Assembly (NCBI GenBank): GCA_009667805.1
Contig: CM019067.1
Coordinates: 158,925,049-158,989,048, forward strand
From: Leptobrachium leishanense
Taxonomy: Eukaryota > Chordata > Amphibia > Anura > Megophryidae
Direction of reading: 5' to 3'
Length of the DNA stretch: 64,000 bases
Both the position numbers and the translations under genes were made by a program. The notes below the pieces were generated by a model. It was given only the letters and a program-made list of their open reading frames with translations, was not told the origin of the DNA and did not search any database. Below are positions 24,901 through 38,000 of this stretch, in pieces (the stretch's first letter is position 1; each line of letters starts with the position of its first letter).

Positions 24901-27900
24901 GCGTTCGGACGCACTTTTATACGTTCGCGTGTAAAAATGCTTTCGTTTGACCCTAGCCTAAAAGAACTGTTAAAATTCCATGTTCACACTTAAAGATTTT
25001 GCTTTTAGCATTTACTGGTAGGCAAGAGCAAACCGCTTTATAGGAGGAAACCAGGAGTAATCAGCATTCAGGTTCTAGAAAATGTATTTGTTGTACAGAT
25101 TTCCCTAAAAGAAAAAAAAAAAAGAAAAACCCCTGTCATTGTCGTACATGGACTTTTTTTGGGGAGGGGGGGGGGGTGAGGGATTCATTTATGCTGAAGT
25201 AGCCAATTTCAGGGTTATATAGTGAATCCAGTGCAGAGTGCCATGATTTTAAGGCTGATATGCCTTTGTTCATAAGCAATATGAATTTATACTGCACTGT
25301 GCAGAAAAAAGAAAAAAAAGTGGGCTGCTCAGTTAAAAATACCTGGGCCTAGGTTTTGTCCCAGTCCGGGCCCGTGTTAGACTAACCTAATTGCATTCTA
25401 TGAAGAAGTATAGATGGGGGGGGGGGTTGTCGCAGTGGTTGTGATTTACTTAGATTTTCCCAAAGTATGCGACAGTGTCAAGAGAAAATTCAAATGTAGA
25501 AAAAAAAAAAAAAATCCATCTAGACCATTATTTTTTCTTTGATAGAACACTGGCCGAGGCCGGGGTCAGATGAGTGTTTAAGAGCAGAAGGAACTTCCGT
25601 GGGCATGGACATTTCTTCCACTATGGTGCTTGTCTGGCCACCTCGCTGAGTGCATTTTGTTAGCGTTTGCTGTAGCACACACTGTGACAGATGCCAGTAT
25701 GAGTGCACAGAGAGTGGTCATAAAGGCAGGGCCGGATTAACATAGGGGCAGATGGAGCAGCAGCTCCAGGCCCATGCCCCAGAATAGGCCCAGAGGAAAA
25801 ATAACAATGTCTGCATTGATGGACATTTGGGCCTCATTATCTCCAACACCATAGCAGCTACAGGGTCATGTGAGCTATCACTGGAAAGGCCAGAGCATGG
25901 CCTTTCCAATGATACCAAACATGACCAGGTTTTATGTAATAAAAATAAAATAATAAATATTTATTTTTTCTTTCTAACAGCAATATTTTTAACTTTTCAA
26001 TTATAAAGTAAACAATGATGACGCACTAACTCACCACCTCAAGTGTGGAGGGGATGGCACGATTCGTTATTATGAATTGTTACACCAAAAACTTAAACCT
26101 CCGCACTGCAGAAAAGTGCACTGGGAGGGACTTTGGAACCCTGCGTCACTAATCTTTACACCTCACAAGGTCAAGGGAGGTGTCACTGGACAGGACAGTG
26201 TCTGGCCTTTGCATTAATACCAAACATGACCATGTAAAATCTAAAAGAAATAAAAAAAAGTTTTTTGGGTTTTCCTATCTACTTATTTTTAGTTCCAAAG
26301 CGATGGCATTGTCCATTTGTCACGTATAAAAATTAGCAATACCACTGCCATTGCTCACCTTCTCATTTCCCACGCTGGGAGCAAGGTCAGTGTTTTATAC
26401 ATAGCCACATTATTCATAAAACACCTTCCTCCAGAACACAAGGGAAATATTTCATTTTGTTGGTTCAAATTGTATATAATTTTAGAAAATGCAGTAACAG
26501 GATCCCATTTCAAATTTTTTTTTTAACAAGAATGGCCTATAGAATATATAACCACAAAGGTTTGGATGATAAAATGTGAAAAAATTATTTTACACGCTGT
26601 AAATGATTGAAATCTGAATGTAAATTTCCTCACACAGTATCTGCCTGCTTAGATATACCCGTATCTGCACTATTAAATAACCTAAAATATGCTTTCATTT
26701 CACTAAATTCCAAAAGACACCAAAATCATCAGCTCCAGGCCCATAGAGATCTTAATCCGGCCCTGCATAAAGGGTACATTTTCAAGATGGACACCATTGG
26801 TAAGCGGTGTCCCTCAGGGATCTGTTATAGGACCAATTCTATTCAATTTAGAAATAGCCTTTAAAATAGTCATGTGTCAGTGTTTGCAATGAAGAACACA
26901 CAAGCAACTTCTACCCTAAAAATGGTACAGAGTTCAGGAAAATAAAAAAAAAGGCAGGATAACGATAGTTTGAAGTCTGATTATTCCCCCTAAGCAACAC
27001 GGTCCAATGTCAAACAGCAATTGCCTAGGCCAGCAAGGTATTGGTATGCATTATAGGGGGAATTAATTCTCAGGATGTGAAGTAAGGCTTTGTAAAACAC
27101 CGGTACCTTGAATTTCTAGTGTCAAAATTGTATAGCATAAAGTGCAGAGGCGGGCAACTAAATAAGGGGAATGGAAGAGTTCAGTTATGAGGAAAGGCTA
27201 ACATGCTTAAGCCGGCTTAGAAACAACGCTTAAGGCTGGGGTCAGACGAGCAATGAAGCGCAAAAGTAACGTCTGAGAGTGAAGGTTCCTTCCACTCGAC
27301 GCCCATCTGGCTACCTCGTTCAGTGCAGTTAGAGTGCGCAGCGCTGCAAGGCTTGATCCTCTTACGGAAGGATAACATTTTGGTGTCCTAGCACTTTGAC
27401 AGGTAGGCTTGCTGCACAGACGCAAGGCCACTGTTGTGTGCAACAGCATGCGACCAACCCGGTCGCAGCATCACAATGCTGCGATGGACGTTGGTAGGCA
27501 CGTCAGTACGGGTTCACAGAGGGGATCTGACAACTTCATATAAATATATACAGGTCTGTTATAAACCGTTATCTGGAAATCTATTCATTAAATAGGACCA
27601 CACAAAAAGGACACAAGGTCACCTATTTAGACTGGACGAAAAAAAAAAAAATTTAGCTCGACAATCAGGGTTATTCAAAGAGCATTGAAAAGCCACCGCA
27701 CGTTTGGTGACTTTTCATTCTCTTAAATTCGGTGCGATTTGGCGATCCCTTCTCGATGACCCTGCGCTGTATTCAGCAAGCACCACAGGGCCGTCGTAGT
27801 GCAGGGAATGCTGCCGCAAACTCACACCGAAACATCTGGATTAACCCGCCGAAGAAACCCGAGCAGGAGCCGATCACGGCGCAGAGCAGCCGCTGGAAAA

Positions 27901-29009
27901 ACCTGACATCGCAGACGAAGGTGAAGAAAAAAAAAATTTAAGAGTACGCTTGAATGTTTGAAAAGTGAAACGCTGTTGTTTGCAAACAAACTGAGCGAAA
28001 ATGTCTGAAATTCACATATGGAGGTCCAATGAATGATAAAAGGGCTGCTACAGAAAAGAAATTGAAACATTTTTTGCTAAAACAGCCAAAAATAAAAAGT
28101 ATAGTAACTGGCTATCCCACTGGAGGTCAAATTAATGTCCACAGAGCTCTTCATATATCCACATACTGCGCAGAGTTTCTAATCAGAGGATAAAACTTAA
28201 AATGCTAAATATGAATATAGCAAAGGGGAGGGGGGCCCCCAATATGAATGCATGTGGTGGGCAGGCATGGTTTGGGTGCTGCCATCAGCAAATGAGGAGA
28301 CATGGTAGTAGCGGAGTAGTGGAGGCTAGAAAGCTGTGGAGTGTAGCTGGGGGAGCAGCTGTGAGCCTGCACACTTAGTGATGTCTGCTCTGCCAGAGTG
28401 GGTGGACATGCAGCACAACTTCACAGAGTGGTGTCCTTTGAGCTGATTTTCCTTGAAGTGGGAAAGTTCCCTGATGATCCAGGGATGAGAAGCACAGAGG
28501 AGAGGGCAGTGCCAGTGAGTGCAGCAGATGGGTGTCTAGGGTAAGAGCTCACCTTTCAGTAGAGGAAGACAAAGTGCCTCACACTCACAGGGCCCTGGAG
28601 CAGATGTACTCCTTCAGCCCAGCCTGCTGAGGGTGTCTGGACATCACTCCTCCTCCGTCCCCTGCTTCCTCTCCATCACTCTTCGTGTGAGCGGTAAATC
28701 CCATCCTCCTGACAGTCTGTGGGGTGTCTGAGCGGGATGGTGGATTGGAATACTCCATGGGGCTCCACCAGGGTTCTAGAACTACATGTGTCAACATGGA
28801 AAGCATGCTTTTCAAGTCAGTGTCCGCAGTTCTATGCCACTTTGAGAGCTGCAGCCTGTCCCCTGAGCAGCTCCAGAGAAGCAGGGAGAAGCAGTGGCGT
28901 AGCGTGCTTTGTCAGCACCCAGGGCAAGGCAAGAATTGTGCGCCCCCCCCCCCCCACAACCTGTGGACATGTTAGCATGAATATTCTGCTAGAGATGGAA
29001 GAGTCAAGG

Positions 29010-29052
<43 letters not shown>

Positions 29053-32000
29053 AATATATATATATATATATACACATGCTGCCGCTGTAATGGTCAGTAA
29101 CATAGAGGTTGCTCGTACAGCGCATATGCCTAAACTCAGCCGCCGTGTGTAGGCAGATGTGAGAGGAAAACACTCAGTGCTCCGCATTGCGGTGCTGCCA
29201 GCGCAGAGACACTAACCCATCTCTATATGCCATGATGCACGCACTCACAGCAGGTACCCAGGGCCGGTGAAAGGATATTTGGCGACGGTGTATTCCCCCC
29301 CCCACTCCAAACCTACCCAGAACTGGATTAAGGCATGATGGGGTCTTAGGAAGGATCGCAGTTTGGGGCTCCCATTTCACTTTAGCCAACACTTTGCCCT
29401 GTGCATGTTTTATAGAGCTTCACAGCAATAAAACTCACAGTAATGTGCGGCATGTATGAGTGTATTACAGAGCTTCACAGCAATAAAACTCACAGTAATG
29501 TGCGGTATGTTCGAGTGTATCACAGCGCTCCACAGCAATAAAACTCACTGTTGCGTGTGCTGTGGAATTATGCGCACACACACGTTAGTGTCACGTTACA
29601 GATTAAATTTTATAATTTAAATTAACCATGTGAGTGTCAGGTGTATATTTGTTTCACACACAGGTGAAGATATCTTGAGGTCAGACACCGAAGCGTTAAC
29701 TAACATAGCAGCACAGCTTTTTCTCTCCCCCCTCCCAATTCCCAGCACAGTGACCTGCACTCTGTCTCCAGACATAGAGCAGGAGAGGGCAGAAGGTGAT
29801 AAACATTATGTAGGAGGCCATATGTCCATAGGAAAATACATGCACTGTTTACAGATCTGCCAGGACACTGTGGTCACAGGCAGCAATGATTAAAATAAAT
29901 AAACAGGCAGCAGTGCACCGACCATGCAGCTGCATCCTGCCTTTGCTGAGACCCCTTTGCTCCTGGGTCAGATCACTCTGTTCTCTTCTCCCTCTGACAC
30001 ACAGAGGGTTAAGGAAAGGGCTTCCCTCCTCTTATCACATCTCTGGCAGTGGTTGCCTCAGAGGATGGGGGGGGGGCGATCAGCGTTTGAGAAGCAGCTT
30101 GACAACTGCACAGGCAGAGGCAGTCATCAGGCAGGGAGGGATTTCTGTCCTCCTGGTGTCCCCTCAGCTATTACACTGCTCCAGAATGCACATTGAAGGG
30201 GCACAGAGAACGGAGACCCGTATCCCCAGCAGATGAGAAGGGACTCTGATTGTCTCGCCCCCTCCCCTGCCTGATAGTCAGCTGGTACCTTAGCCTTGGG
30301 ACAGCACGGGCGCCGGATTGGATGGACGGTGGACTCCTTCCCTTCTGTGACGACTTTCTCACTCAGTCTGCACACGCACTGGTCTGGCAGCTGTGTCACT
30401 GTGTGCAGCCTCCTGCTCTTTCCCACCCCATGTGACATGAAACTTCAAGCGTGGCGCCGGCGCACTGCATCACCGGTGTCACATGACTAACTCTCTTCCG
30501 GACTTAACTGACAGTCATCCAGAGGGCCGTTGCCGCAGTCGCTCATTGACTCCAGAGTGCCCACGTGAGCGGACCTCTTTCTAAGTGGATTGGCAGCTGG
30601 AAACTATTAGGGGCGCACAATTTCAAAAGAAATCAGCGCCCCTAAGAATATCGCGCCCGGGGCCACCGCCCCGTTGGCCCCCCCCCACGCTACGCCACTG
30701 GGGAGAAGTATTGGCAGGCTCTCTAATCTGTGCAGAGCACGTCCCACGCTGGACTCGCGCCGGCAATCTCTGATGTCCTGTCAGTGAGCGCTGGCGGTCA
30801 GCTGAAAAGGTAAGTGATAACTGGCGCTCGAATCCAACGTGGGACGGCAGAAGGGTTTACTGCGCCGGATTCCAAGAGATGCCGGCGCAGCGGCGCTTAT
30901 ATAAAAATAGTGCAGGGGCTCGGTGGGAAAATTTGCCGGTTGGAGCGGTTGCTCTGAACCGCTCCATGGTCGGGCCGGCCCTGGTGGCAGCATATAGTCA
31001 GAAGGGTGTTTGGTTGGCATATCTTGGGCCCCCCCCCCCAAGAGCAGGTAGAAGTAGCAAGTCCAGAGGCTTGGAGATGTAACCCCTTGTACGCTCTCCC
31101 GCCGCATGTCACGATGGGTTAGGTAGGACTTGGTCGTGACAATGGCCATTAGGGGATATAAGAACGTTGCAATACTGGAAATGACAAGGCAGCAGTAGGT
31201 ATATTTACCAACAGATAAAACAAAATAAATTGCTAGCGTGAAGCAAACCATTTGACTGAAGCAATACAAACTCTTAAAGACTTCAATTAGTCTATGGCTT
31301 TTAAAGGATGACATGATGCTGATCTGTCAAGATCGGTGAACCTACAGCTACTAAGCACCCGTTTAGCAGAATTCTCCAGAACGGACTTCACACATCATAG
31401 GTCTTTCAATATTGAAGGGAGTACACACAAAAATAGACACTTTTGGGCCCAATTTGGACATTTTCACTTAGGGGTGTACTTTTTGTCAGCGGTTTAGACA
31501 TTAATGGCTGGGGAGTTATTTTGAGGGGGATAGCAAATTTACACTGTTATGCAAATTGTACACGCACTACTTTACATTGTAGCAAAGGGTCATTTCTTCA
31601 GTGTGGTCACATGAGACATAAAAGATGTACAAAAATGTGAGGGGTGCAAACACGCACACCGATTCTGCAATAAAAGTATTTTACAAAGTCCCACGAGTGC
31701 TACCAGTAGGAGTTTGTGCATAGGTGGATATATACAAACCTGATCCTTAGAAAGGAATGAGTTTCTTTTATCAAAAATACTCTTTGCAAGTACTATTCTG
31801 GGTAGCACCCAAGTCCTTCAGGCATGGACATAGCATAACGATAACATTTATCCCAATCCAATTTGGGAAAACAGGTTCACCTTCCCAGACAAAAACCCAC
31901 GTTCTATAGAAAAGGCAGTACATACATACATGTTCTGATGTAAAAACCACGATCTGGGGCAGGGCAGCCATTCCTTTGGTTTTTACAATGGGAAAATACT

Positions 32001-35000
32001 TGTAACGTGCTACAAGTATACTGTAGAGGTTTGAAATGGTTCCTCCTAGAGGGAAAAAAACATGAATTTACAAAAATTTCAGATTTTAACAGATGGGCGG
32101 ATGTGTCCATCTGTAGGTTTAACTCCATTGTGAGCTGCATAGCACGTTACTGCAAGTATTTCCTTACATATTACGGTCCTCTGGAACACGTACGTACCGG
32201 ATTGGATCCCTTTTGCCTTAGTGGCATAGATTTAACAATGTGTTGCAAACATTTAAGAGATTTTGCTCTCTATTGACAGGATTGCATCATGCAGATTTGT
32301 CAGCTGCACATCCATTATGCAAATCTTCAATTCCACCACATCCCAAAAAGGTGCTCTAATGGATTGAGATCTGGTGACTGGAAGTCACTGGATTACAGTG
32401 AGCCCAAAAAACAAAAAAAACACCACTACAGTAGATCACACGCAGACCATCTCATCACCAAAAACCATGAAAGTTATATCCCCCTTCTGATGCTTGGTTT
32501 GAACTTCAAGTTGTCGTCACGTCTAAATGCAGAGTTGCTGCCATGGGATTAGCAAATTTGTGGTAACAAGCAAAACAGGTGTACCTAATAAAGTGGCCAG
32601 TGTGTGTATGTTCAGTAAATATTTGATTTTTGTACCCTTCAGTCTTTGATGTATCAATGTGGTCACTAGATGGAGTAATCCATGTGACTGTTCAGTTTTT
32701 GCATTTATTTCCCACTTTGTGATGCTTACCCTATATACTTTGGGAAAGATTTAGTAACCAATAAAAATATGAGCATTTACTTCTAAATTGAGTTTTTGAA
32801 CAATGTGGACAGGAAAACACACCAGGAGAAAAGATTCCATCGCCTTCATTTTCCTTCCAGCCAATTATTTCAAACATCTTCTTTAGGACAATCTCCTCCA
32901 TGATGATAAACACAGGAGAAATTTCATATGTAAACCTTGAATAAAAAATAAATAAAAAAATTAGCCAATATTGTGGCATAGTCAAAGTACCTTTAAGGCT
33001 GGGGTCAGACCAGAGCACTTTTAACGTGCGTTCTGGCGCACATAATTACGGCCGCACTAGCAGCAGATGACGGGCAATGACGGCCAATATACGATGTACG
33101 GCCACACAAAAGTACGGCCGTGCAACGCAAGTGGAATTTGAACGCATTTTTTTTTTGAGAACGCTGAACCGCTAGTACTAACGTACTGAGTGCGCTGCGG
33201 CGGCATAGCGGCGTGTTTAGGAGATGTCAGACACTGCTAATGTCCAGACACAAAAAGAGTTTTATTGATGATCTGTACAAAATCACGCCCGAAAATGCGT
33301 GTCGTCTGACCGTTTTTGCGCATTCCGTGAAAAAAAAAAAAAAAAAAGTCGATGCGTTCGGACGCACTTTTTCACGTTCGCGGGGAAAAATGCTTTCGTC
33401 TGACCCTAGCCTAAAAGATCTCACTCCAATATCCCCCTTCAGAGTGTGCAGTTTAAGCATTTATGAGGCTTGGCATTCCCATCTTGACAAACATTCTCGT
33501 TCTTTAATGAATGCTGCAAAACGTATTAATTTTTTTTTTAAAGAAGTGCTCAAGTTTAGCATTTCATGGTTATTTAAATAGATAGAGGCAGAAATTACAT
33601 TGTTCTGCAGCCTGCAGTGTCTCTTATCAGCACTGAACATAAAGTCTATCCAATACAATAAAGCTGTTACCGGATAAGCGCGTACCCAGAGCTCCTGATA
33701 CTCCCCTCTCTTCCAGGGGTCCTGCGGCAATCTGACTTCCTTGAAGTCAAACACGGCTTTCAAGACCATTCTGAACCCTTTCCCTCCCGAGTTAAAAAAG
33801 ACAGTGTCTGCCCTTTCAAGCGATGCCGGTCCACAATTCCAGAGGTGACTGACAATTTGGGTGTCAGCCAAGCCTCCGGGGCCTTGCCCTGCCCACTGAT
33901 ATTGTGCACGGCATCACGATGCGGCGTTTGAATTAACCCCTAGCTGCCAAAGTTTCCCTATGGTGGAGATATGGGGATCCAAAGGATCCCCTGGCTCCCA
34001 ATCCGTGGCAGCTAGAGGTTAATGTTTGGTATCAGAGCATGGCCTTTCCAATCCTAACAAACATTACCATGTTAAAGTGAAAGCACCAAAGACACCTGTA
34101 CACCATGAATAGACACCCACACACCCTGAATGTATGGAGACAACCTACACTACATAGTTACATAGTTACATAGTTATATAGGCTGAAAAAAGACATGTGT
34201 CCATCGGGTTCAGCCTCTCCCACATAACCTACTGCTGTTGATCCAAAAGAAGGCAAAAAACCCAGTCTGAATGCTTGCCAATATGCAACATACTGGGAAA
34301 AAATTCCTTCTTGACCCCAGAATGGCAGTCAGATTTCTCCTTGGATCAAGAAGCTTTTACCCACATATTAAATATTATAACCCTTAATATTCTGTGTCTG
34401 CAGGAAGTCATCCAGTCGTTTTTTAAAAGTCTGTACAGACTCTGACCCAACCACCTCAACAGGCAGAGAATTCCACAGCTTTATTGTTCTCACCGTAAAA
34501 TAACCCTTCCTATGATTTAAGCTAAATTTCCTTTCATCCAGTCTAAATGGATGACCCCTTGTCCTATGTATAGTCCTGTTAATGAATAGGTTATCAGACA
34601 ATGGTTGATAATGGCCCCGTATATATTTATATAAGGTTATCAGATCCCCTCTAAGGCGCCTTTTCTCTAAACTAAACAGGTTTAAGCTTGTTAGTCTTTC
34701 CTCATAACTTAACCCTTCCATCCCCCTTATTAATTTAGTTGCCTGTCTTTGCACTTTTTCTAGCGATATAATATCTTTTTTTAAGACAGGTGCCCAAAAT
34801 TGCACGGCATATTCAAGGTGCGGCCTGACCATTGATTTATACAGAGGCAAAATTATGTTTTCATCCCGTGAGTGAACTCCCCTTTTAATGCATGCCAGTA
34901 CTTTGCTGGCCTTGGCGGCTGCTGTTTGACATTGCACATTGTTACTTAGTTTGAAGTCTATGATTATTCCCAAATCCTTCTCCTGCTTGGATTTCCCTAA

Positions 35001-38000
35001 CTTCGTACCATTTAGGGTATAAATTGCTTGTGTGTTCTTCACTCCAAAGTGCATAACTTTACATTTATCTAGATTAAATTTCATCTGCCATTTAAGTGCC
35101 CAGACCCCCAATCTATCTAAATCCCTCTGCAGCGAAGTAACATCCTGCTCACATTGTATTACTTTTCCTAGCTTTGTGTCATCTGCAAACACTGATACAT
35201 TACTTTCAATGCCTATCTCAAGGTCATTTATAAATAAATTGAATAGTATTGGTCCTATAACAGACCCCTGAGGGACACCACTTACCACTGGTGTCCATCT
35301 TGAAAATGTACCATTTATGACCACTCTCTGTACCCTATCTTTTAGCCAGTTTTCTATCCAAGAACAAGTATTTTCATCTAGACCACTACAATAGACTGCC
35401 CTCTGGCTTAACACACAGTATGTATAAATGTTATTTGGAAGTACTTACATGTTTGTGTTGGCTGTAGCGGTCAGCCATTCACCTGCCAGGCCAATAATGT
35501 CAAGTCCACAAGAAAGCTGGTTGAAAAAGCAAGGATGGGCTAAAAGAAAAAAAAAAAAAAATTGAAAATATTTGAAACCTTGTTCTGACAAAGTTTTCAA
35601 AAGGGCAATTTTGATTTGTTACGACGATGTACCTATGGCCATATTTTGAACCATCAAGCATACCAACACCAGGCAAGAGAAACACATGCAATTAGCAGGT
35701 AATACTGCATACCTAATAATGGCATGTGCAGGGACACAGATGTTCTAGGCAAATCAGAGCAGGTCCTCAATCGGGTGGGTGGGGTTGACCCCTGAATAAA
35801 TCATGGGCTCCATTAAGGGTTGCCACCTTTTCTTCATGCCAAACCCGAACACTCTAGTGTTTGGCTTGGGTGGCTTTTTTTTGTAGAATATACATTATGG
35901 CACGTGGTGTGCATGGCATGTCAGGCTGGTAGTATGGCACACTGGTATATACCGGCTCGATGGAGTAGAGGTAACCACACTCGAGACACAGGTTTAATCC
36001 TGGCAAGAGCACCTCTCCAGTAAGTGTCCTTGGGCAAGACACCTAATGGTACATACTCGCCACCCAGGACATACTTGAAAACGAGAAATCTCAATGTATC
36101 CTTCCTGATAAAAATCCTTGCTCAAAAAATAATTATGGCTGGCACACTGGTATTATGGCTGGTGCTGCGCTCCTCGGAGTCGCCCATCTGGATGAGACCA
36201 GTCACCAGGTGGAGGACGACTACTTTTCTTGACTAGCACCGTCTCGTTGGGAGACTCGCGGGACGGAAGGCGGCCCGTGATCGCTGCACGCATGTGAGCC
36301 ATTGTGCGTGACTGTCAGTGGGTTATGCAGATGTGCTGCGTCTCCAGTAAATGGAGAAACAGCCAGAAGAGAGGATCGCGGTGACGGGGAGGGGCGGCAC
36401 AGTCTGGATCAAAACCGGACGAGTGGGAATCCTAGCTCTGGTCCCTGTCACACATTACTGTACCAGCAGTGGGTGCTCAGTTCTCTGGGGTGACCAATTG
36501 CTGCACGATGGTCCAAGATATCTCCACCCACAGAGTGAGAGACCTGGCAGACTAAATCGCTAGGTCTGCACCACAGCTGAAGCATAAGTCCCAGCTAAAA
36601 CCTTGCCGTTTATGTAATAGGGATTATGCAGAGAGCACTGAAATGTCACCATATTATATTGGCAAAAATTGAGTTCAGCACACCGGTGAAGGGGGGGGGG
36701 GTTAAAAGCCTTCTAGGGTCCCTCCCCTCCCTTTTATCCTATACTTCCCCAGCCTCTAGGAATATATTGTGGGGGCACACATGCCAGTCAAAACGGGGGG
36801 GCACAAATAATTGTCACCACCAAATCATACCACTGGAAAAAGGGAATAAGTAAGTAGATTTAAAATTCCAAAATCCCAGAGTAACATGGTGCAATGATAC
36901 ATAATATAAATAAAAGAATTTTAGTCGCCGCAGTTCAGCGGTTTTCACAGATGTCCAAACACCGCTTCGGCAGCTCCAATTCTTTTTTGCAGATTATGGT
37001 GACAATTTGCTAAAGGGGGGGGGAAATCATATATTTTTTAGGCAAAATGGATTCCCTGTAAAAATAGAGTCTAAAAAAGGTGAATTGACACCTTAGTTTA
37101 TGACTTCCATTATAACCCCAAAATGACATAAAACCAGGGAAATACAATAAAAAAAGCAGGGTGGCATGCAGCCTACCAATTACCCCCCAATATGCCATTA
37201 ATAAAGGGCAAACATTTATACCGTGAGGGATGAAGCCTGCCCAACTAAACCAAGGCAAAAACAAAAGTAATACACAATGTAATATATAGTCTGAAATGTT
37301 AACCCCTTCACTGCTGAGCCATTTCAACCTTGTGGGGTGGGGTTGGGGGATATAGTTAAGATTTTATGATTTTTATTTTACACCGACTATGGTCATGTTG
37401 GGCATTATTGGAAATGGCAGAGTCTGCCCTTTCCAATGACACCGCGATCGACGTACGAGGACGGAGATGCTGTGGTCCAAAGAAATGGAAATAGGTGGAT
37501 GCGGATCCCTGAAGGGGGAGGGGGATTCCCCCTGTAGAGAAGAGTATGGAGAAGCACACACACACACCACACTTTGAGCTGCTCCCGTGTCAGACACGGC
37601 CTCCATTTCCCCCTGTCTGCGTGCCACATGTGTAGTATGAGAAGCAAGCAGGAGCGGGCCTTCTATTTTAGCTTTTACATAGTGGTATAGCACAATGCAG
37701 CAGCTTTCTGGGCAGCAAGAGAGGCTCTGGATTCAGGCCCCAGAGTTGATACTGGTGCTTCAGGAGAAGGGAAGGACGCTGCCAACAAGGGGTCATCCAG
37801 CTTCTGAAGATCTCCTAGGCTGTAATGCCCTGATGGTGGCCCCACTTTCAAAAGTGCTTTTGAAGTTGTGCACCATTTAAGTTCCAACAAGAAAGACTAA
37901 AATATAACGCTATCATTTTAGCACACATAACAGTTTCTATTAAGCTTGTCTAACCAATGCCGAGCGTAAGGGCCCAACAATGCCATACAGGACTAGCCCA

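Larger units (their letters stand above)
25420..27666 (+). mobile_element. Decayed CR1-type LINE on the plus strand, interrupted several times
   Basis: LINE segments in sense orientation occur at about 25425-25555 (GTGATTTACTTAGATTTTCC), 25700-25718, 26774-27225 (GATGGACACCATTGGTAAGC, then GTGTCCCTCAGGGATCTGTT) and 27540-27666. They line up with the minus-strand copies at 22-23.5 and 34-35.4 kb. Insertions separate them: about 145 bp at 25556-25700, the hAT at 25727-26765, and a Harbinger-like fragment at about 27230-27540. It is far older than the other two copies. Confidence 0.75.
28892..30700. mobile_element. hAT-type element with GTGGCGTAGC ends
   Basis: Ends CAGTGGCGTAGCGTG and CACGCTACGCCACTG are inverted repeats with the 8-bp duplication GGGAGAAG (28884-28891, 30701-30708). 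C runs lie just inside both ends. The interior contains an (AT)n tract at about 29010-29072 and a three-unit tandem repeat at about 29405-29555. No transposase is seen. Confidence 0.92.

Noticed and set aside
29270..30985. Possible second hAT element between CAGGGCCGGTGAAAGG and GGCCGGCCCTG
   Set aside because: The right end lies outside the well-supported hAT at 28892-30700 while the left end is inside it, and no 8-bp duplication matches.
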